This document shows, piece after piece, positions 26,696 to 36,889 of a stretch of DNA of 64,000 nucleotides. The position numbers were made by a program, and so were the translations under genes. Location: NCBI RefSeq assembly GCF_018729455.1, contig NZ_JAHHZF010000001.1, positions 564,902 through 628,901 on the forward strand. The letters are read 5' to 3'. The stretch is from Prosthecodimorpha staleyi (GTDB taxonomy: Bacteria; Pseudomonadota; Alphaproteobacteria; Rhizobiales; Ancalomicrobiaceae). Within the stretch, counting starts at the first letter, position 1, and each line of letters starts with the position of its first letter. The notes beneath the pieces were generated by a model, which was not told the DNA's origin, ran no database searches, and saw only the letters and a list, made by a program, of their open reading frames with translations.

Positions 26696-26780
26696 TGGTG
26701 CGGGTGGAGGGACTCGAACCCCCATGCCTTGCAGCGACGGAACCTAAATCCGTTGTGTCTACCAGTTCCACCACACCCGC
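26696..26780 (-). tRNA. tRNA-Leu (anticodon UAG)
   Basis: Read on the minus strand, the acceptor stem GCGGGTG pairs with CACCCGC, the anticodon loop TTTAGGT gives anticodon TAG, there is an extended variable arm as expected for Leu, and the T arm has GGTTCGAGTCC. The 3' CCA is encoded (26696-26698). It lies between a toxin-antitoxin pair and a metabolic gene at the right end of an accessory block, a common integration target. Confidence 0.96.
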
Positions 26781-26879
26781 GGCGGCGCGCACCATAGTGA
26801 GATCGGGCCGCGCTTGGAAGCCGTCTTGCGACGATCTCGGCGCAACCCCACGGTTTACAACCAGACCCCGGCTGGCCCC

Positions 26880-27662
26880 TCAGACCAGCCGGCAGGCGAC
26901 CGTGCCGAGGCTGCCGAAATCCATCTCGACGCGGTCGCCGCGGGCGATCGGGATCGGCACCACGCAGGTGCCGGTGGTGACGATCTCGCCGCCCTTGAGC
27001 GGGATGCCGAGGCCCGAAAGCTCGTTGGCCGCCCAGGCGAGCGCGGCGCGCGGATCGCCGAGCACGTTGAAGCCGCCACCCTCGTGCACCGGCCCGCCGA
27101 CGACCCGGCCCGACACACGATGGGCGGCGAGATCGAGGTCGCGCCACAGCGCCGGCGCCTCCGGCCCAAGCACGAATTCATGCGCGCAGGCATTGTCGGC
27201 GAGGAGCTGCGCCTCGCCGGCCTTGGTGAAATCGCGGAAGCGCGAATCGGGCAGCTCGATGGCCAGATGCAGCACCGCAACTGCGTCGAGCACCTCGGCG
27301 ACACCATAGGGTTCGGCCCGCGGCGGCAGGTCGCGCGCCATGCGGAAGCAGAATTCCGGCTCGGCGACCGCCATCGCGTTGGCGCCGAAGGGCACATCCG
27401 CCCCGTCCGGATGGACCCGCTCGGCCAGCAGCCGCCCGATCAGCGGACCGCCGACATTGATGTGCCGCTGCCCAGCCTCGCTGGTCGCCGCGATCTTCCA
27501 GCCGACGATCGGCCGCGCGCTCCGGGCGGCCAGCAGCGCCTGGATCCTGTAGCCGTCGCGCCGGTCCGCCGGCCGCTGCGCCTCCGGCAGCGCTTCGAAG
27601 CGCTCGCCCGCCTGCCAGGCCGCCCAGACGGTCTCCGCCGCCGCCGCCCCATCCCGCTCCAT
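26880..27662 (-). CDS. 2-keto-4-pentenoate hydratase / fumarylacetoacetase-fold family protein
   Basis: 260 residues of the MhpD-like group, which hydrates 2-oxopent-4-enoate-type acids in aromatic breakdown. Family features are [24 protein letters not shown] (metal-binding Glu region), and [19 protein letters not shown] near the C terminus. AGGGAG lies at suitable distance from the ATG at 27662. No other aromatic-degradation gene is nearby, so the physiological substrate is open; a related decarboxylase is possible. Confidence 0.82.
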   Translation of the reverse strand: MERDGAAAAETVWAAWQAGERFEALPEAQRPADRRDGYRIQALLAARSARPIVGWKIAATSEAGQRHINVGGPLIGRLLAERVHPDGADVPFGANAMAVAEPEFCFRMARDLPPRAEPYGVAEVLDAVAVLHLAIELPDSRFRDFTKAGEAQLLADNACAHEFVLGPEAPALWRDLDLAAHRVSGRVVGGPVHEGGGFNVLGDPRAALAWAANELSGLGIPLKGGEIVTTGTCVVPIPIARGDRVEMDFGSLGTVACRLV

Positions 27663-27921
27663 GCCGGTTCGCTCCCTCTTGCTGGTTGTTGGTGCGGAGC
27701 CTATCCGCCCCGCGGCCAGGCGCAATCCCCGCCCCGCGCGCCCACCCCGCGCGCCTGCCCCGGGAGCCGACCGCGGAGGCCGGTCGCGGCTCCGGCGCAT
27801 CGCCGGCCGGCGACCGCAGCACCCGGCGGCCGGGCCGGCCGCGCGGCAATGCTCTTTCCCCCGCCCCGGCCGCGGACTAGTGTCCCCGAATCCCGACGCA
27901 GCCGCCCCGGAGGAGCGCCCC

Positions 27922-28401
27922 TTGACCGCCCGGCTCACCCATCTCGACGATACCGGCGCTGCCCACATGGTCGATGTCGGCGACAAGAGCGTGACCCAGC
28001 GCACGGCCGTCGCCGAAGGCCATGTGACCATGCTGCCCGAGACGCTGGCGCTGATCCGCCAGGGCCTCGCCAAGAAGGGCGACGTGATCGCGACCGCGCG
28101 CATCGCCGGCATCATGGCGGCCAAGCGCACGCACGAGCTGATCCCGCTCTGCCATCCGCTGCTGCTGACCAAGGTGGCCGTGGAGATCGAGGCCGACGAG
28201 GCGCTGCCCGGCCTCAGGATCACGGCGACCGCACGGGTCTCCGGGCAGACGGGCGTCGAGATGGAGGCGCTGACGGCAGTCTCGGTCGCCTGCCTGACGG
28301 TCTACGATATGGCCAAGGCGGTCGACCGCGGCATGGTGATCGGGGGCATCCGGCTTCTGGAGAAGTCGGGCGGCAAGTCGGGCCCCTGGCAGGCCGCCTG
28401 A
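27922..28401 (+). CDS. moaC: Cyclic pyranopterin monophosphate synthase MoaC
   Basis: 159 residues; with MoaA it converts GTP to cyclic pyranopterin monophosphate for molybdenum cofactor. Motifs [36 protein letters not shown] and [11 protein letters not shown] (catalytic Asp/Lys) are intact and align with E. coli MoaC along the whole length. The start is a TTG at 27922: it is preceded by a strong GGAGGAG and gives the family N terminus; no ATG fits. moeA follows after 40 nt. Confidence 0.95.
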   Translation: MTARLTHLDDTGAAHMVDVGDKSVTQRTAVAEGHVTMLPETLALIRQGLAKKGDVIATARIAGIMAAKRTHELIPLCHPLLLTKVAVEIEADEALPGLRITATARVSGQTGVEMEALTAVSVACLTVYDMAKAVDRGMVIGGIRLLEKSGGKSGPWQAA

Positions 28402-28441
28402 CCGGGCAGCGCGACGCAGGCACGACGGGGAGAACGCAGGC

Positions 28442-29653
28442 ATGGCCGGAGGATTGCTGTCGGTGGAGGCCGCCCGGGCGCGGCTGCTCGCCGGGGTGGA
28501 ACCGCTCGGCGGCGAGACGGTCGCGCTCGCCGCGGCGGCGGGCCGGGTCCTCGCCGCCGGCCTCGCCGCCACCCGCACCCAGCCGCCCTTTGCGGCCTCG
28601 GCCATGGACGGCTACGCGCTGCGGGCCGAAGACGCCGTCGCCGGCTGCCGCCTCGCCGTCATCGGAACCGCGCCGGCCGGACGCGCCTTCGAGGGCCGGC
28701 TCGGACCCGGCCAGTGCGTGCGGATCTTCACCGGCGCGCCCGTGCCGGAGGGCGCCGACACCATCCTGATCCAGGAGAATGCGCGGGTCGTCGCCGAGCG
28801 CGAGATCGAGGTCGTCGAGCCGGTCGCGACCGGCCGCCATATCCGTGCCGTCGGGCTCGACTTTCGTGCCGGCGACGTGCTCATCCCGGCCGGTACGCGG
28901 CTCGACTGGCGGACCGTCTCGCTCGCCGCCGCCATGAACCATCCGGTGCTGCCGGTGCGCCGCCGCCCCCGGGTCGCGGTGCTGGCGACCGGCGACGAAC
29001 TGGTCCCGCCCGGCGCCATGCCGGGACCCGACCAGATCGTCGCCTCCAACGCCTTCGGCGTGCTGGCCATGGTCGAAGCCCAGGGCGGCCTCGGCATCGA
29101 TCTCGGCATAGCCGCCGACACCGAGGCGGCGATCGCCGAGAAGATCGGCGCGGCACTGGCCGCGGAGGCCGACATCCTGGTCACGCTCGGCGGCGCCTCG
29201 GTCGGCGATCTCGACCTGGTCCAGAAGACGCTCGGCGGCGCCGGCATGGATCTCGGCTTCTGGAAGATCGCCATGCGGCCCGGCAAGCCGCTGATGTTCG
29301 GCACGCTCGGGCCGATGCGCGTGCTCGGCCTGCCCGGCAACCCGGTCTCAGGCCTCGTCTGCGCGCTCCTGTTCCTGAAGCCGCTGCTCAAGGCACTGCT
29401 CGGCCTCGCGCCGGCGATCGAAACCGAGGAACCCGCCGTGCTGGCCGCGCCACTGCCGGCGAACGACAGCCGGCAGGACTACCTGCGCGCGACCTTCGAG
29501 CCCGGCGGCACTGTGCCGCCGCATGTCCGGCCGGTCGACCTGCAGGATTCCTCGATGCTGAGCCGGCTCACCCGTGCCGATTGCCTGGTCGTGCGCGCGC
29601 CCGGCGCCGAAGCGGCGGCGGCCGGCGATGCCTGCCGAATCATCCGCTTCTGA
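28442..29653 (+). CDS. moeA: Molybdopterin molybdenumtransferase MoeA
   Basis: 403 residues; inserts molybdate into adenylylated molybdopterin. Signatures are PFAASAMDGYALRA, GAPVPEGADTILIQEN, ATGDELVPPG, LVTLGGASVGDLDLV and GLPGNPVSGLVCALL. GGGGAGAA precedes the ATG. Co-transcribed with moaC; lexA lies further downstream on the same strand with its own SOS-controlled promoter. Confidence 0.95.
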   Translation: MAGGLLSVEAARARLLAGVEPLGGETVALAAAAGRVLAAGLAATRTQPPFAASAMDGYALRAEDAVAGCRLAVIGTAPAGRAFEGRLGPGQCVRIFTGAPVPEGADTILIQENARVVAEREIEVVEPVATGRHIRAVGLDFRAGDVLIPAGTRLDWRTVSLAAAMNHPVLPVRRRPRVAVLATGDELVPPGAMPGPDQIVASNAFGVLAMVEAQGGLGIDLGIAADTEAAIAEKIGAALAAEADILVTLGGASVGDLDLVQKTLGGAGMDLGFWKIAMRPGKPLMFGTLGPMRVLGLPGNPVSGLVCALLFLKPLLKALLGLAPAIETEEPAVLAAPLPANDSRQDYLRATFEPGGTVPPHVRPVDLQDSSMLSRLTRADCLVVRAPGAEAAAAGDACRIIRF

Positions 29654-30120
29654 GCAGGCCGGCCGCCGCGCGACCAACCGAGAGCCGGCTAAACAATTCG
29701 ATCGGTTCGCCGGGCATCCCGGCGGCAGACCGGCAACGCGCCGATCCCGGTTCGCGCCGGTTCGCGTCCGGCCGCGCCGGTTTTGCGCCGAACGGCGCCA
29801 CCATGCCGAACCACCGGCCGGGCGCGAGGGCGGGCATGCCGGCCCGGCGGGATTCGGGACCGCACATGAGCGATTTCGACCATCACGGTTTCGTTTCGAT
29901 GCGTGTCTCTTTCGTTCGTGTTCCGTTTTTATCGAAAAATTAACACTTGTAGAACATCGAGGGAACGTGTAGCTTTAGTTCGTGATTTGTACCGGTCCAT
30001 CAGAGTGTTCGGGCAGTCGTGACGGTCGATCGATCGTCTTCGCCGCCGCGATGCTGCCGAGGGCCGGCGGTCGGATCCGAAGGGCACGAAACCTGGAAAC
30101 GAAACCGAAGGCGGCGATCG
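29654..30120. other. moeA-lexA intergenic region
   Basis: 467 bp without a gene. The left part is GC-rich with several CCGGTT/GCGCCGG short repeats (about 29745-29785). The right part (29890-29985) is AT-richer and holds the lexA promoter and SOS box listed separately. Confidence 0.5.
29948..29976 (+). promoter_or_regulatory. lexA: lexA promoter with alphaproteobacterial SOS box
   Basis: GAAC (29952-29955), seven bases, GAAC (29963-29966) is the direct-repeat LexA box of alphaproteobacteria. It lies in the spacer of a plausible promoter, TTGTAG (29948-29953) and TAGCTT (29971-29976), 17 nt apart. LexA bound here would block its own promoter. It lies 154 bp upstream of the lexA ATG. Confidence 0.75.
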
Positions 30121-30828
30121 ATGCTGACGCGGAAGCAATTCGAGCTCCTCATGTTCATACACGAGCGGCTGAAGGAAGCCGGCGTCCCGCCCTCCTTCGA
30201 CGAGATGAAGGATGCGCTCGACCTGCGCTCGAAATCGGGCATCCATCGCCTGATCACGGCCCTTGAGGAGCGCGGCTTCATCCGGCGCCTGCCCAATCGG
30301 GCGCGCGCGCTGGAAGTCGTCCGGCTGCCGGATTCGGTCGTGCCGGGCCTTGCCAGCGCCCGCAACGCCAAGGGCTTCGCCCCCTCGGTGATCGAGGGCA
30401 GCCTCGGCAAGATGAAGCCGGTGGGGCCGGCGGAAGAGAAGGCGCAGGTCGTCTCGGTGCCGGTCATGGGCCGGATCGCCGCCGGCACGCCGATCGCCGC
30501 CATCCAGACCTACAGCCACGCGATCCCGGTGCCTCTCGACCTGATCTCGTCCGGCGACCATTTCGCGCTTGAAGTGCGCGGCGATTCCATGATCGAGGCC
30601 GGCATCCTCGACGGCGACACGGTGGTGATCAAGCGCTCGGAGAATGCCGATACCGGCGACATCGTCGTCGCGCTGGTCGACGAAGAGGAGGCGACGCTGA
30701 AGCGGCTGCGCAAGCGCGGCGCCTCGGTCGCGCTGGAAGCCGCCAATCCGGCCTACGAGACCCGCATCTTCGGCCCCGACCGGGTCAAGATCCAAGGCAA
30801 GCTGGTCGGCCTGATCCGCCGCTACTGA
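30121..30828 (+). CDS. lexA: LexA repressor
   Basis: 235 residues; represses SOS genes and cleaves itself with RecA* after DNA damage. The N-terminal winged helix ([33 protein letters not shown]) is followed by a longer linker than in E. coli, as usual in this class. The self-cleavage site is A121-G122, with catalytic S156 (RGDSMIEAG) and K194 (EATLKRL). ATG 30121 gives the family start. Confidence 0.96.
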   Translation: MLTRKQFELLMFIHERLKEAGVPPSFDEMKDALDLRSKSGIHRLITALEERGFIRRLPNRARALEVVRLPDSVVPGLASARNAKGFAPSVIEGSLGKMKPVGPAEEKAQVVSVPVMGRIAAGTPIAAIQTYSHAIPVPLDLISSGDHFALEVRGDSMIEAGILDGDTVVIKRSENADTGDIVVALVDEEEATLKRLRKRGASVALEAANPAYETRIFGPDRVKIQGKLVGLIRRY

Positions 30829-30995
30829 GCGGCGCGGCGCTCGGGCCCGGTGGCCGGAGCGGTCCTGGTGCCGGTCGAGCTGAGATCCGGGGTCCGATGT
30901 CCGGGGTCCCTGGATGGCTGGCCGTACGGTGGGGGCGTTGGGCGTGGCGTCATGGGCCGGCGCGGACTGTCCCAGCGCGGTCGGAGACTGCACGA

Positions 30996-33386
30996 CTACG
31001 GGCCGGCTGCGTGCCAGGGGCGTCGGCCGGCGGGCAAGCTGGCGGTGATCGTGGCCTGCGGCGGGGTCGGACCTGCGGGCTCCAGGGCGGAGGCAGGCTG
31101 ATGGTCGTACTGGTCGCCGCGATCGCCCGGTTCGGCTTCGGAGGACGGGCGATGTCCGGTCGACGCGGGCGGCCGGGGCCAGTCGAGCGTCAGCGCGCCG
31201 GTACGGGCCAGCGTCTTGCGGTCGATGACGACGGCGCTCGCCGCGCAGCCCGGCGGGGCGTCGAGCGTGGTCACCACGATGGCGGCCAGCCGGCAGTCCT
31301 CCTCGAAGGCGCGCGGGTCGCGCACCAGGGCCAGGATCCGCGGCGCACGGCCGGGATGCCCGTCCCGGAAGGCGCAGCCGAGCGGGTCGCAGCGCCAGTC
31401 CCCGGCAAGGTCGCGGGCGGCGGTGGGGCTGCGCGGGTCGGCACCAGCGGCGAGCCAGGTCGCGGTGGTGAAGCGGTTCGCGCGAGCGTCGAGGATCGCC
31501 AGCCGTCCGTCGGCCGCCCGAACCGCGATCGGCGCACCGCCCTGGCCGACCAGGATATCCGGCCGCGCCGCGAAGGGGGCGACCGCCAGGGCCGCCGCCA
31601 GCGCCACGAGGCCGAGACGGCGCAGCGGCGTCGTCCAGAGACAGAACCAGAGGATGCCGGCGATCGCCAGCGGCAGGCTTGCCGGATGGATGCGCCCGAT
31701 CAGCCCCTGCCCGCCCGGCCAGGCCGAGACCATGCGGGCGACCGCCAGCATCGCGTCGATGCCCCAGCCCATCACGGTCAGCGGCACGATTTCGAGACCG
31801 AACGGGATGGCCAGCATGGCGAGGCAGGCGAAGGGCATGATCACGGTACCGACGATCGGCAACACGATCATATTGGCGATCATGCCGTAGGGTGCCGCCC
31901 GGTGGAACTCGGCCGCCACGACGGGTGCGGTCGCCAGACCCGCCACGAAGGAGGCCGCCGCCATGCCGATGACATGGCCGAAGCCGCGCCGGACCAGTTC
32001 CGCAACGATCCCGGACGCCTCGGCAGAGGCCGGGTCGGGCGGCCGGGCGCTGAGGCCGCGCCACGCCGAGACCAGCGCCAGAACCGCCAGAAAGGACATC
32101 AGGAAGCTCGGCTCGACCACAGTATGGGGCTCGATCGCCATCAGCGCGAGCGCCGCGAAGGCGACGTTGCGCTGGCTGACCACCGGCCGGTCGGCCAGGA
32201 TCGCGACCAGTCCGACCACGAACATCACCCAGGAGCGTTCGGTCGCGACCCCGCCGCCGGACAGCAGCAGATAGAAGGTCACGGCCGCGAAGGCGGCGAC
32301 CGCGGCCCATTTCTTGACCGGCCGGCGCAGCGCGATGACCGGCACCAGGGCGAGCCCATAGCGCACCGCCGCAAAGACGCCGCCGCCGACCAGGGTCATG
32401 TGCAGACCGGAGATCGAGATGATGTGGGTCAGCCCGGAGGCGCGCAGCGCCTCGTTCGCCTCGGCCGGGATGGCCCGGGTCTCGCCGACCGTCAGCGCCG
32501 CCGCGATCGCCCCCGAGGCGCCCGGCAGCGCGGCGCGGATGCGCACGGCGATCCGGTGGCGCAGGTCCGCGATCGCGGCCTTCAGCACCAGCGTTGTCGG
32601 CGCCGGTCCGGCATCCGCTGCCCGCACCCGGCCGAGCACGTAGCCGGCCGCGCCGCGACCGTCGAAATAGGCCCGGCGGGCGAAATCGTAGCCGCCCGGC
32701 AGGACAGGGCCGTCGGGCGGCTTCAGCCGCGCCATGAAGGTGACGCCGGCGCCGATCGCTGCGCCGGCATCGCGCCCGCGCTGCGCGGTCGCCGCGATCA
32801 GCGCCGGCGGCTCCGCGATCGCCCTGCCGCGGCTTTCCATCCGGGCGACGCGCACGATCATGCGCGTGCCGCCGCTCGCCGTCGTCTCCGCTTCCGCGAC
32901 CCAGCCGGTGACCACGACCGTCCGTTCGCGGTCGAGCCGCGGCGCCGCCACCCGCCAAGCCTCGATCTTGCCGGCCAGCATGCCGGCCGCGACGGCTGCC
33001 GCCAGGCTGAGTACCGCCGCCCGGTGCCCGGCCCGGCGCCGGATCGTGGCGAGCGCGGCGAGGCCGGCGGCCGCAAGCGCCAGTGCGGGGAACCACGGCT
33101 CCTGCGGCAGGACCAGATAGAGGCCGGCGCCGCAGCCGAAGGCGACCACCATCCAGCAGAAGCCGGCGCCCCGATCGAGATCGTGTTCGATCAGGGCCGC
33201 GACGGCCACGCGCAGCGCGGACGGCCGCGGCAGCGCGCGCAGCCGCGCCAGGCCGATACGGGCACGGCTCCGCCCGTCGTCCGGTCCCGGGGCCGGCCGA
33301 AGCTCCGTGGCGGCGGATGGCGCCTGCTCGTCCAGCACCCTAGACCCCGCTCGATCCCGGGGCGCGCCCGCCCCGGAGCGCACCAT
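30996..33386 (-). CDS. comEC: ComEC/Rec2-family DNA-uptake channel protein
   Basis: About 796 residues if the ATG at 33386 is used; an ATG at 33452 in the same frame would add 22. An N-terminal soluble DUF4131 region follows the first membrane segments, then the competence domain with [19 protein letters not shown] and about ten membrane helices. The C-terminal region has the place of a metallo-beta-lactamase domain but lacks the HxHxDH zinc motif. The protein would carry single-stranded DNA across the inner membrane. It lies between lexA and gltX, the usual place. Neither start has a good Shine-Dalgarno. Confidence 0.88.
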   Translation of the reverse strand: MVRSGAGAPRDRAGSRVLDEQAPSAATELRPAPGPDDGRSRARIGLARLRALPRPSALRVAVAALIEHDLDRGAGFCWMVVAFGCGAGLYLVLPQEPWFPALALAAAGLAALATIRRRAGHRAAVLSLAAAVAAGMLAGKIEAWRVAAPRLDRERTVVVTGWVAEAETTASGGTRMIVRVARMESRGRAIAEPPALIAATAQRGRDAGAAIGAGVTFMARLKPPDGPVLPGGYDFARRAYFDGRGAAGYVLGRVRAADAGPAPTTLVLKAAIADLRHRIAVRIRAALPGASGAIAAALTVGETRAIPAEANEALRASGLTHIISISGLHMTLVGGGVFAAVRYGLALVPVIALRRPVKKWAAVAAFAAVTFYLLLSGGGVATERSWVMFVVGLVAILADRPVVSQRNVAFAALALMAIEPHTVVEPSFLMSFLAVLALVSAWRGLSARPPDPASAEASGIVAELVRRGFGHVIGMAAASFVAGLATAPVVAAEFHRAAPYGMIANMIVLPIVGTVIMPFACLAMLAIPFGLEIVPLTVMGWGIDAMLAVARMVSAWPGGQGLIGRIHPASLPLAIAGILWFCLWTTPLRRLGLVALAAALAVAPFAARPDILVGQGGAPIAVRAADGRLAILDARANRFTTATWLAAGADPRSPTAARDLAGDWRCDPLGCAFRDGHPGRAPRILALVRDPRAFEEDCRLAAIVVTTLDAPPGCAASAVVIDRKTLARTGALTLDWPRPPASTGHRPSSEAEPGDRGDQYDHQPASALEPAGPTPPQATITASLPAGRRPWHAAGP

Positions 33387-33956
33387 AGCGGTTGCCGAGA
33401 CGGGATCCCACCACCGGTTCCGACCGAACCGCAGAGCCTCGGGTCCCGACATCCCTGCCCGACGGCTCTCCGGGTGCCTGTTCCGGCCGCCTGTTCCGGG
33501 CGCCTGCTTCGGACGCCTGTTCCCGAGCGCATTTCCTCGCCGGCGGTTCCCGCCGGCCGGCCGGTTGGCCGCCGTCCCACCCTCCCCGGACCGGCCGCCC
33601 GATTCCGCCGGATCGCCCCGTCGCCCCCCGTCAGACGGACCGACGGCGCGCCCGGCGCGGCCACAACAGCGCATTTCGGAGATACCGCGACCCGACGGGA
33701 TACATGGCGACCGGCTTCGCGGCGGCGGCCGCCTCACTTCCCGTCCCGATCTCCGCAGCGTCCGGCCCGCCGCATCGCCGCCAGGCGCCGCGCTCTTTCG
33801 GACTTGCACCGCATTCGGCCGCCGGGCCCAGATCCGACCGCCGCGCCCGCGCCCGGGACCTGCCGAAGCTCTGGCTTTTCTGTCGCGCCATGCTACAGGA
33901 ACCGCCCTCGATCACGCCATCCTGGCGCCCTGCCGCGCCGGTCGGAGCCTCACGCC
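33387..33956. other. Divergent comEC-gltX intergenic region
   Basis: About 570 bp, GC-rich, with no gene recognised; the frame of comEC stays open through it but the sequence is not protein-like there. It contains the 13-bp tandem repeats listed next. The gltX promoter must lie in the right half; no clear boxes were identified. Confidence 0.4.
33476..33527. repeat. Four tandem 13-bp repeats
   Basis: Units begin at 33476, 33489, 33502 and 33515, consensus GCCTGTTCCGGNC. The first two differ at a single position; the third has GCTTCGG and the fourth GTTCCCG. A period of 13, not a multiple of 3, argues against coding. GTTC cores fall on one face of the helix in part, so a protein-binding array is possible, but the spacing does not match an SOS box. 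Confidence 0.65.
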
Positions 33957-35381
33957 ATGTCCGCCCCCGTCGTCACCCGCTTCGCCCCCTCGCCGACCGG
34001 CTTCCTGCATATCGGCGGCGCCCGCACGGCGCTGTTCAACTGGCTCTATGCCCGCCACACCGGCGGCAAGATGCTGCTGCGGATCGAGGATACCGATCGG
34101 GAGCGGTCGACCGAGGCGGCCATCACGGCCATCCTGGACGGACTGAAATGGCTCGGCCTCGACTGGGAGGGCGAGCCGATCTTCCAGTTCGCGCGCATGG
34201 ACCGGCATGCCGAGATCGCCCACGAACTGCTTGCCCGCGGCCATGCCTATCGCTGCTATGCCAGCCAGGCCGAACTGGAGGCGATGCGCGAAGCGGCCAT
34301 GAAAGAGGGCCGCCCGCCGCGCTATGACGGCCGCTGGCGCGATCGCGACCCTGCAGAGGCACCGGAGGGCGTCCGCCCGGTGATCCGGCTGAAGGCGCCG
34401 CAGACCGGCGAGACGGTCATCGACGACCAGGTTCAGGGCCGCGTCGTGTTCCGCAACGACGTGCTCGACGACTTCATCCTGCTGCGCTCCGACGGCACGC
34501 CGACCTACATGCTGGCGGTGGTCGTCGACGACCACGACATGGGCGTCACCCACATCATCCGCGGCGACGACCATCTGACCAATGCCGCGCGCCAGACCCA
34601 GATCTATCAGGCGATGGGCTGGTCGGTGCCGGTGATGGCGCATGTGCCGCTGATTCACGGTCCGGACGGCGCCAAGCTGTCCAAGCGCCACGGCGCGCTC
34701 GGCGTCGACGCCTACCGGGCGCTCGGCTACCTGCCCGAGGCGCTGCGCAACTATCTGTGCCGGCTCGGCTGGAGCCATGGCGACGACGAGGTCTTCTCGA
34801 CCGCCGAGGCGGTCGGCTGGTTCGAGCCGTCCGACATCAACCGGGCCGCGACGCGGTTCGATTTCGCCAAGCTCGAGCACCTGAACGGCATGTGGATCCG
34901 GCGCACCGCCGACGCGGAGCTGCATGCCGAGGCGCTGGCGCTGATCCCCTACCTGCCGAACGGCGCCGAATTCGCGCCGCTCGCCGCCGAGCCGGCGCGC
35001 GGCCGGTTCCTGGAGGCCATGCCGGGCCTGAAAGAACGCGCCCGCACGCTGATCGAACTGCTCGACGGTGCGCGCTTCCTGATCGCGGAGCGTCCGCTGC
35101 CGCTCGACGAGAAGGCCGCGCAGCTGCTCGACGCCCCGGCCCGCGCCACGCTCGCCGGCCTGCTCGCCGCGCTGGAGGGGATCAACGACTGGTCCGCGGC
35201 CTCGACCGAGACCGCCGTCAGGGCCTATGCGGAGGCGACTGGGCTGAAACTCGGCAAGGCGGCTCAGCCGCTGCGCGCCGCGCTGACCGGCCGGTCGACC
35301 TCGCCGGGCATCTTCGATGTGCTCGCCGTGCTCGGCCGCGAGGAAAGCCTCGCCCGCATCCGCGATCAGGCGACCGCCTGA
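33957..35381 (+). CDS. gltX: Glutamyl-tRNA synthetase
   Basis: 474 residues, class I synthetase. The HIGH motif is [14 protein letters not shown] (residues 12-25) and the KMSKS motif is KLSKRHG. The length and continuous similarity fit the discriminating GluRS type. GGAG precedes the ATG by about 11 nt. The same open frame extends far upstream but only as GC-bias noise. An inverted repeat follows the stop. Confidence 0.96.
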   Translation: MSAPVVTRFAPSPTGFLHIGGARTALFNWLYARHTGGKMLLRIEDTDRERSTEAAITAILDGLKWLGLDWEGEPIFQFARMDRHAEIAHELLARGHAYRCYASQAELEAMREAAMKEGRPPRYDGRWRDRDPAEAPEGVRPVIRLKAPQTGETVIDDQVQGRVVFRNDVLDDFILLRSDGTPTYMLAVVVDDHDMGVTHIIRGDDHLTNAARQTQIYQAMGWSVPVMAHVPLIHGPDGAKLSKRHGALGVDAYRALGYLPEALRNYLCRLGWSHGDDEVFSTAEAVGWFEPSDINRAATRFDFAKLEHLNGMWIRRTADAELHAEALALIPYLPNGAEFAPLAAEPARGRFLEAMPGLKERARTLIELLDGARFLIAERPLPLDEKAAQLLDAPARATLAGLLAALEGINDWSAASTETAVRAYAEATGLKLGKAAQPLRAALTGRSTSPGIFDVLAVLGREESLARIRDQATA

Positions 35382-35451
35382 CCGGTCGCCTCCCCGACCG
35401 CTTTCCCGATCTCCTCCCCGGCCGCCGCCGGGCGTCCTGCGGACGCGCCCG

Positions 35452-35486
35452 CCCGCTCCTGCCGGATCGAACCGGACGGGAGCGGG
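35452..35486. terminator. Hairpin between convergent gltX and fccB
   Basis: CCCGCTCC (35452-35459) pairs with GGAGCGGG (35479-35486), and an inner CCGG (35462-35465) / CCGG (35472-35475) continues the stem around a 6-nt loop. It lies midway between two converging genes and can serve both. There is no T tract, so termination may need Rho. Confidence 0.4.
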
Positions 35487-35513
35487 CGCGGTCGCGGCCT
35501 GCGAGGTTCGGCC

Positions 35514-36878
35514 TCAGCCGAAGGTGTCGACCATCAGCGCGGCGAACCATTTTTTCATGGCATCGGCATTGTCGCCCGAGGCGCCGGTCGGGGTCTCGCT
35601 CGCCACCCCGACGGGCGAGCCGCTGACCATCTGCATGGATTTCGTGCCGAGGCTCTGCCCCGTCGCCGGATCGATGTCGGTCTGATAGCGATAGACCGCG
35701 GTCAGCCAGGTCGCCGTGGTCGGGGTGATGGGCGTGAAGCAGGCCGAGTTGGTGACCGGCGCCGCATAGGGCGCCCGCCCGGACCCGAGCCGCAGGATCG
35801 CATCCGCGCAGATCTTGGCCTCCTGGTTGCCGATATGGCCGGCCTTGGGCTGCTTCGAATTGATCGCGTCGCCGATCACGTGAATGCCCGGGAACATCTT
35901 GGATTCATAGCTGATCTCGTCGACCAGGGCCCAGCGGCCATTGGCCGAGAGCCCGGTCGGCCCGAGGGTGTCGATGACGACGCGGCCGGCCTTTTGCGGC
36001 GGGATCAGGTTGACCACTTCGGCCGGCATGGTCACGGACGCGCCGCCGGCGTCGAGCAGCGAGACGGTCTTCAGCTTCGGCGTCGCGGAATCCCAGGTCA
36101 CGCCTTTGACCGTCACGCCGGGATAGTATTCGATCACGGTCCGGTAGGTCTCCGAGAAGGCCCTGCCGAAATTGACCGGTTCCGCGATGATCTTGGCGTT
36201 GGCGTCGAGGACGATCAGCTTCGATTTCGGCCGATTGGCCTTCAGCCAGCCCGCGATCGCGCAGGCACGCTCGTAGGGGCCGGGCGGACAGCGGTAGGGC
36301 GCTGCCGGAATGGTCATCACGACGCGGTTGCCGTTGGTCAGGGCGAGCAACTGCCGGCGGAGTTCGGTCGTCTGCGGGCCGGCCTTCCAGGCATGAGGTA
36401 CGGCGGCCAGGGCCTGGTCGAGCGTCAGGCCGCGCGCCGAGATGGCCAGCGCCGAATAGTCGAAGTCGATGCCGGGTGCGAGAATCAGGCGCGTATAGGG
36501 ATAGGTCCGCCCGTCCGCCAGGGTGACGACACGGTTCGTCTTGTCGACCGACGCGACCTGCCCCTGCACGACCGTCACGCCGCGCCCGGCCAGCTTGGTG
36601 TAGCGGTAGGTCAGGGCCGACAGGGTCGTCTCGCCGGTCAGCACCTTGTTGGACATGATGCAGGAGACATAGGCGGCGTTGGCGTCGATCAGGGTGACGC
36701 GGACGTCGAGGCCCGACGAGGCGCCCCAGAGTTTCAGATACTTGGCCGCGGTGGTCCCGGCCATGCCGCCGCCGACCACGACCACGTTCACGATCGCGGC
36801 ACCGAAGGCGGGCAGCGGCCCGGTCAGCCCGATGGCCGAACCGGCCGCGAGGGAGGCGATAAACTGTCGGCGATCCAT
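35514..36878 (-). CDS. fccB: Flavocytochrome c sulfide dehydrogenase, flavoprotein subunit
   Basis: 454 residues. A twin-arginine signal (MDRRQFIASLAAGSAIGLTG) is followed by the FAD dinucleotide motif VVVVGGGMAGTTAAKYL and redox-active-type cysteines (YVSCIMSNKVLTG; YRCPPGPYERACAIAGW). The C-terminal part matches the FCSD flavin-binding domain. The enzyme oxidises sulfide in the periplasm and passes electrons to the cytochrome subunit, whose gene lies 11 bp upstream. The pair sits between gltX and gltA, an unusual place. Another sulfide:quinone-type oxidoreductase is possible but less likely given the partner. Confidence 0.87.
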   Translation of the reverse strand: MDRRQFIASLAAGSAIGLTGPLPAFGAAIVNVVVVGGGMAGTTAAKYLKLWGASSGLDVRVTLIDANAAYVSCIMSNKVLTGETTLSALTYRYTKLAGRGVTVVQGQVASVDKTNRVVTLADGRTYPYTRLILAPGIDFDYSALAISARGLTLDQALAAVPHAWKAGPQTTELRRQLLALTNGNRVVMTIPAAPYRCPPGPYERACAIAGWLKANRPKSKLIVLDANAKIIAEPVNFGRAFSETYRTVIEYYPGVTVKGVTWDSATPKLKTVSLLDAGGASVTMPAEVVNLIPPQKAGRVVIDTLGPTGLSANGRWALVDEISYESKMFPGIHVIGDAINSKQPKAGHIGNQEAKICADAILRLGSGRAPYAAPVTNSACFTPITPTTATWLTAVYRYQTDIDPATGQSLGTKSMQMVSGSPVGVASETPTGASGDNADAMKKWFAALMVDTFG

Positions 36879-36889
36879 GCGAGCCCCCG

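Noticed and set aside
33476-33527. Tandem GTTC repeats as LexA boxes
   Set aside because: GTTC copies are 13 bp apart (N9), while the alphaproteobacterial box needs N7.
29929-35381. Very long open frames on both strands across comEC and gltX, apparently giving proteins of over 1000 residues
   Set aside because: They are Arg/Gly/Pro/Ala-rich readings of the wrong frame in high-GC DNA. Only the comEC and gltX parts have recognisable domains.
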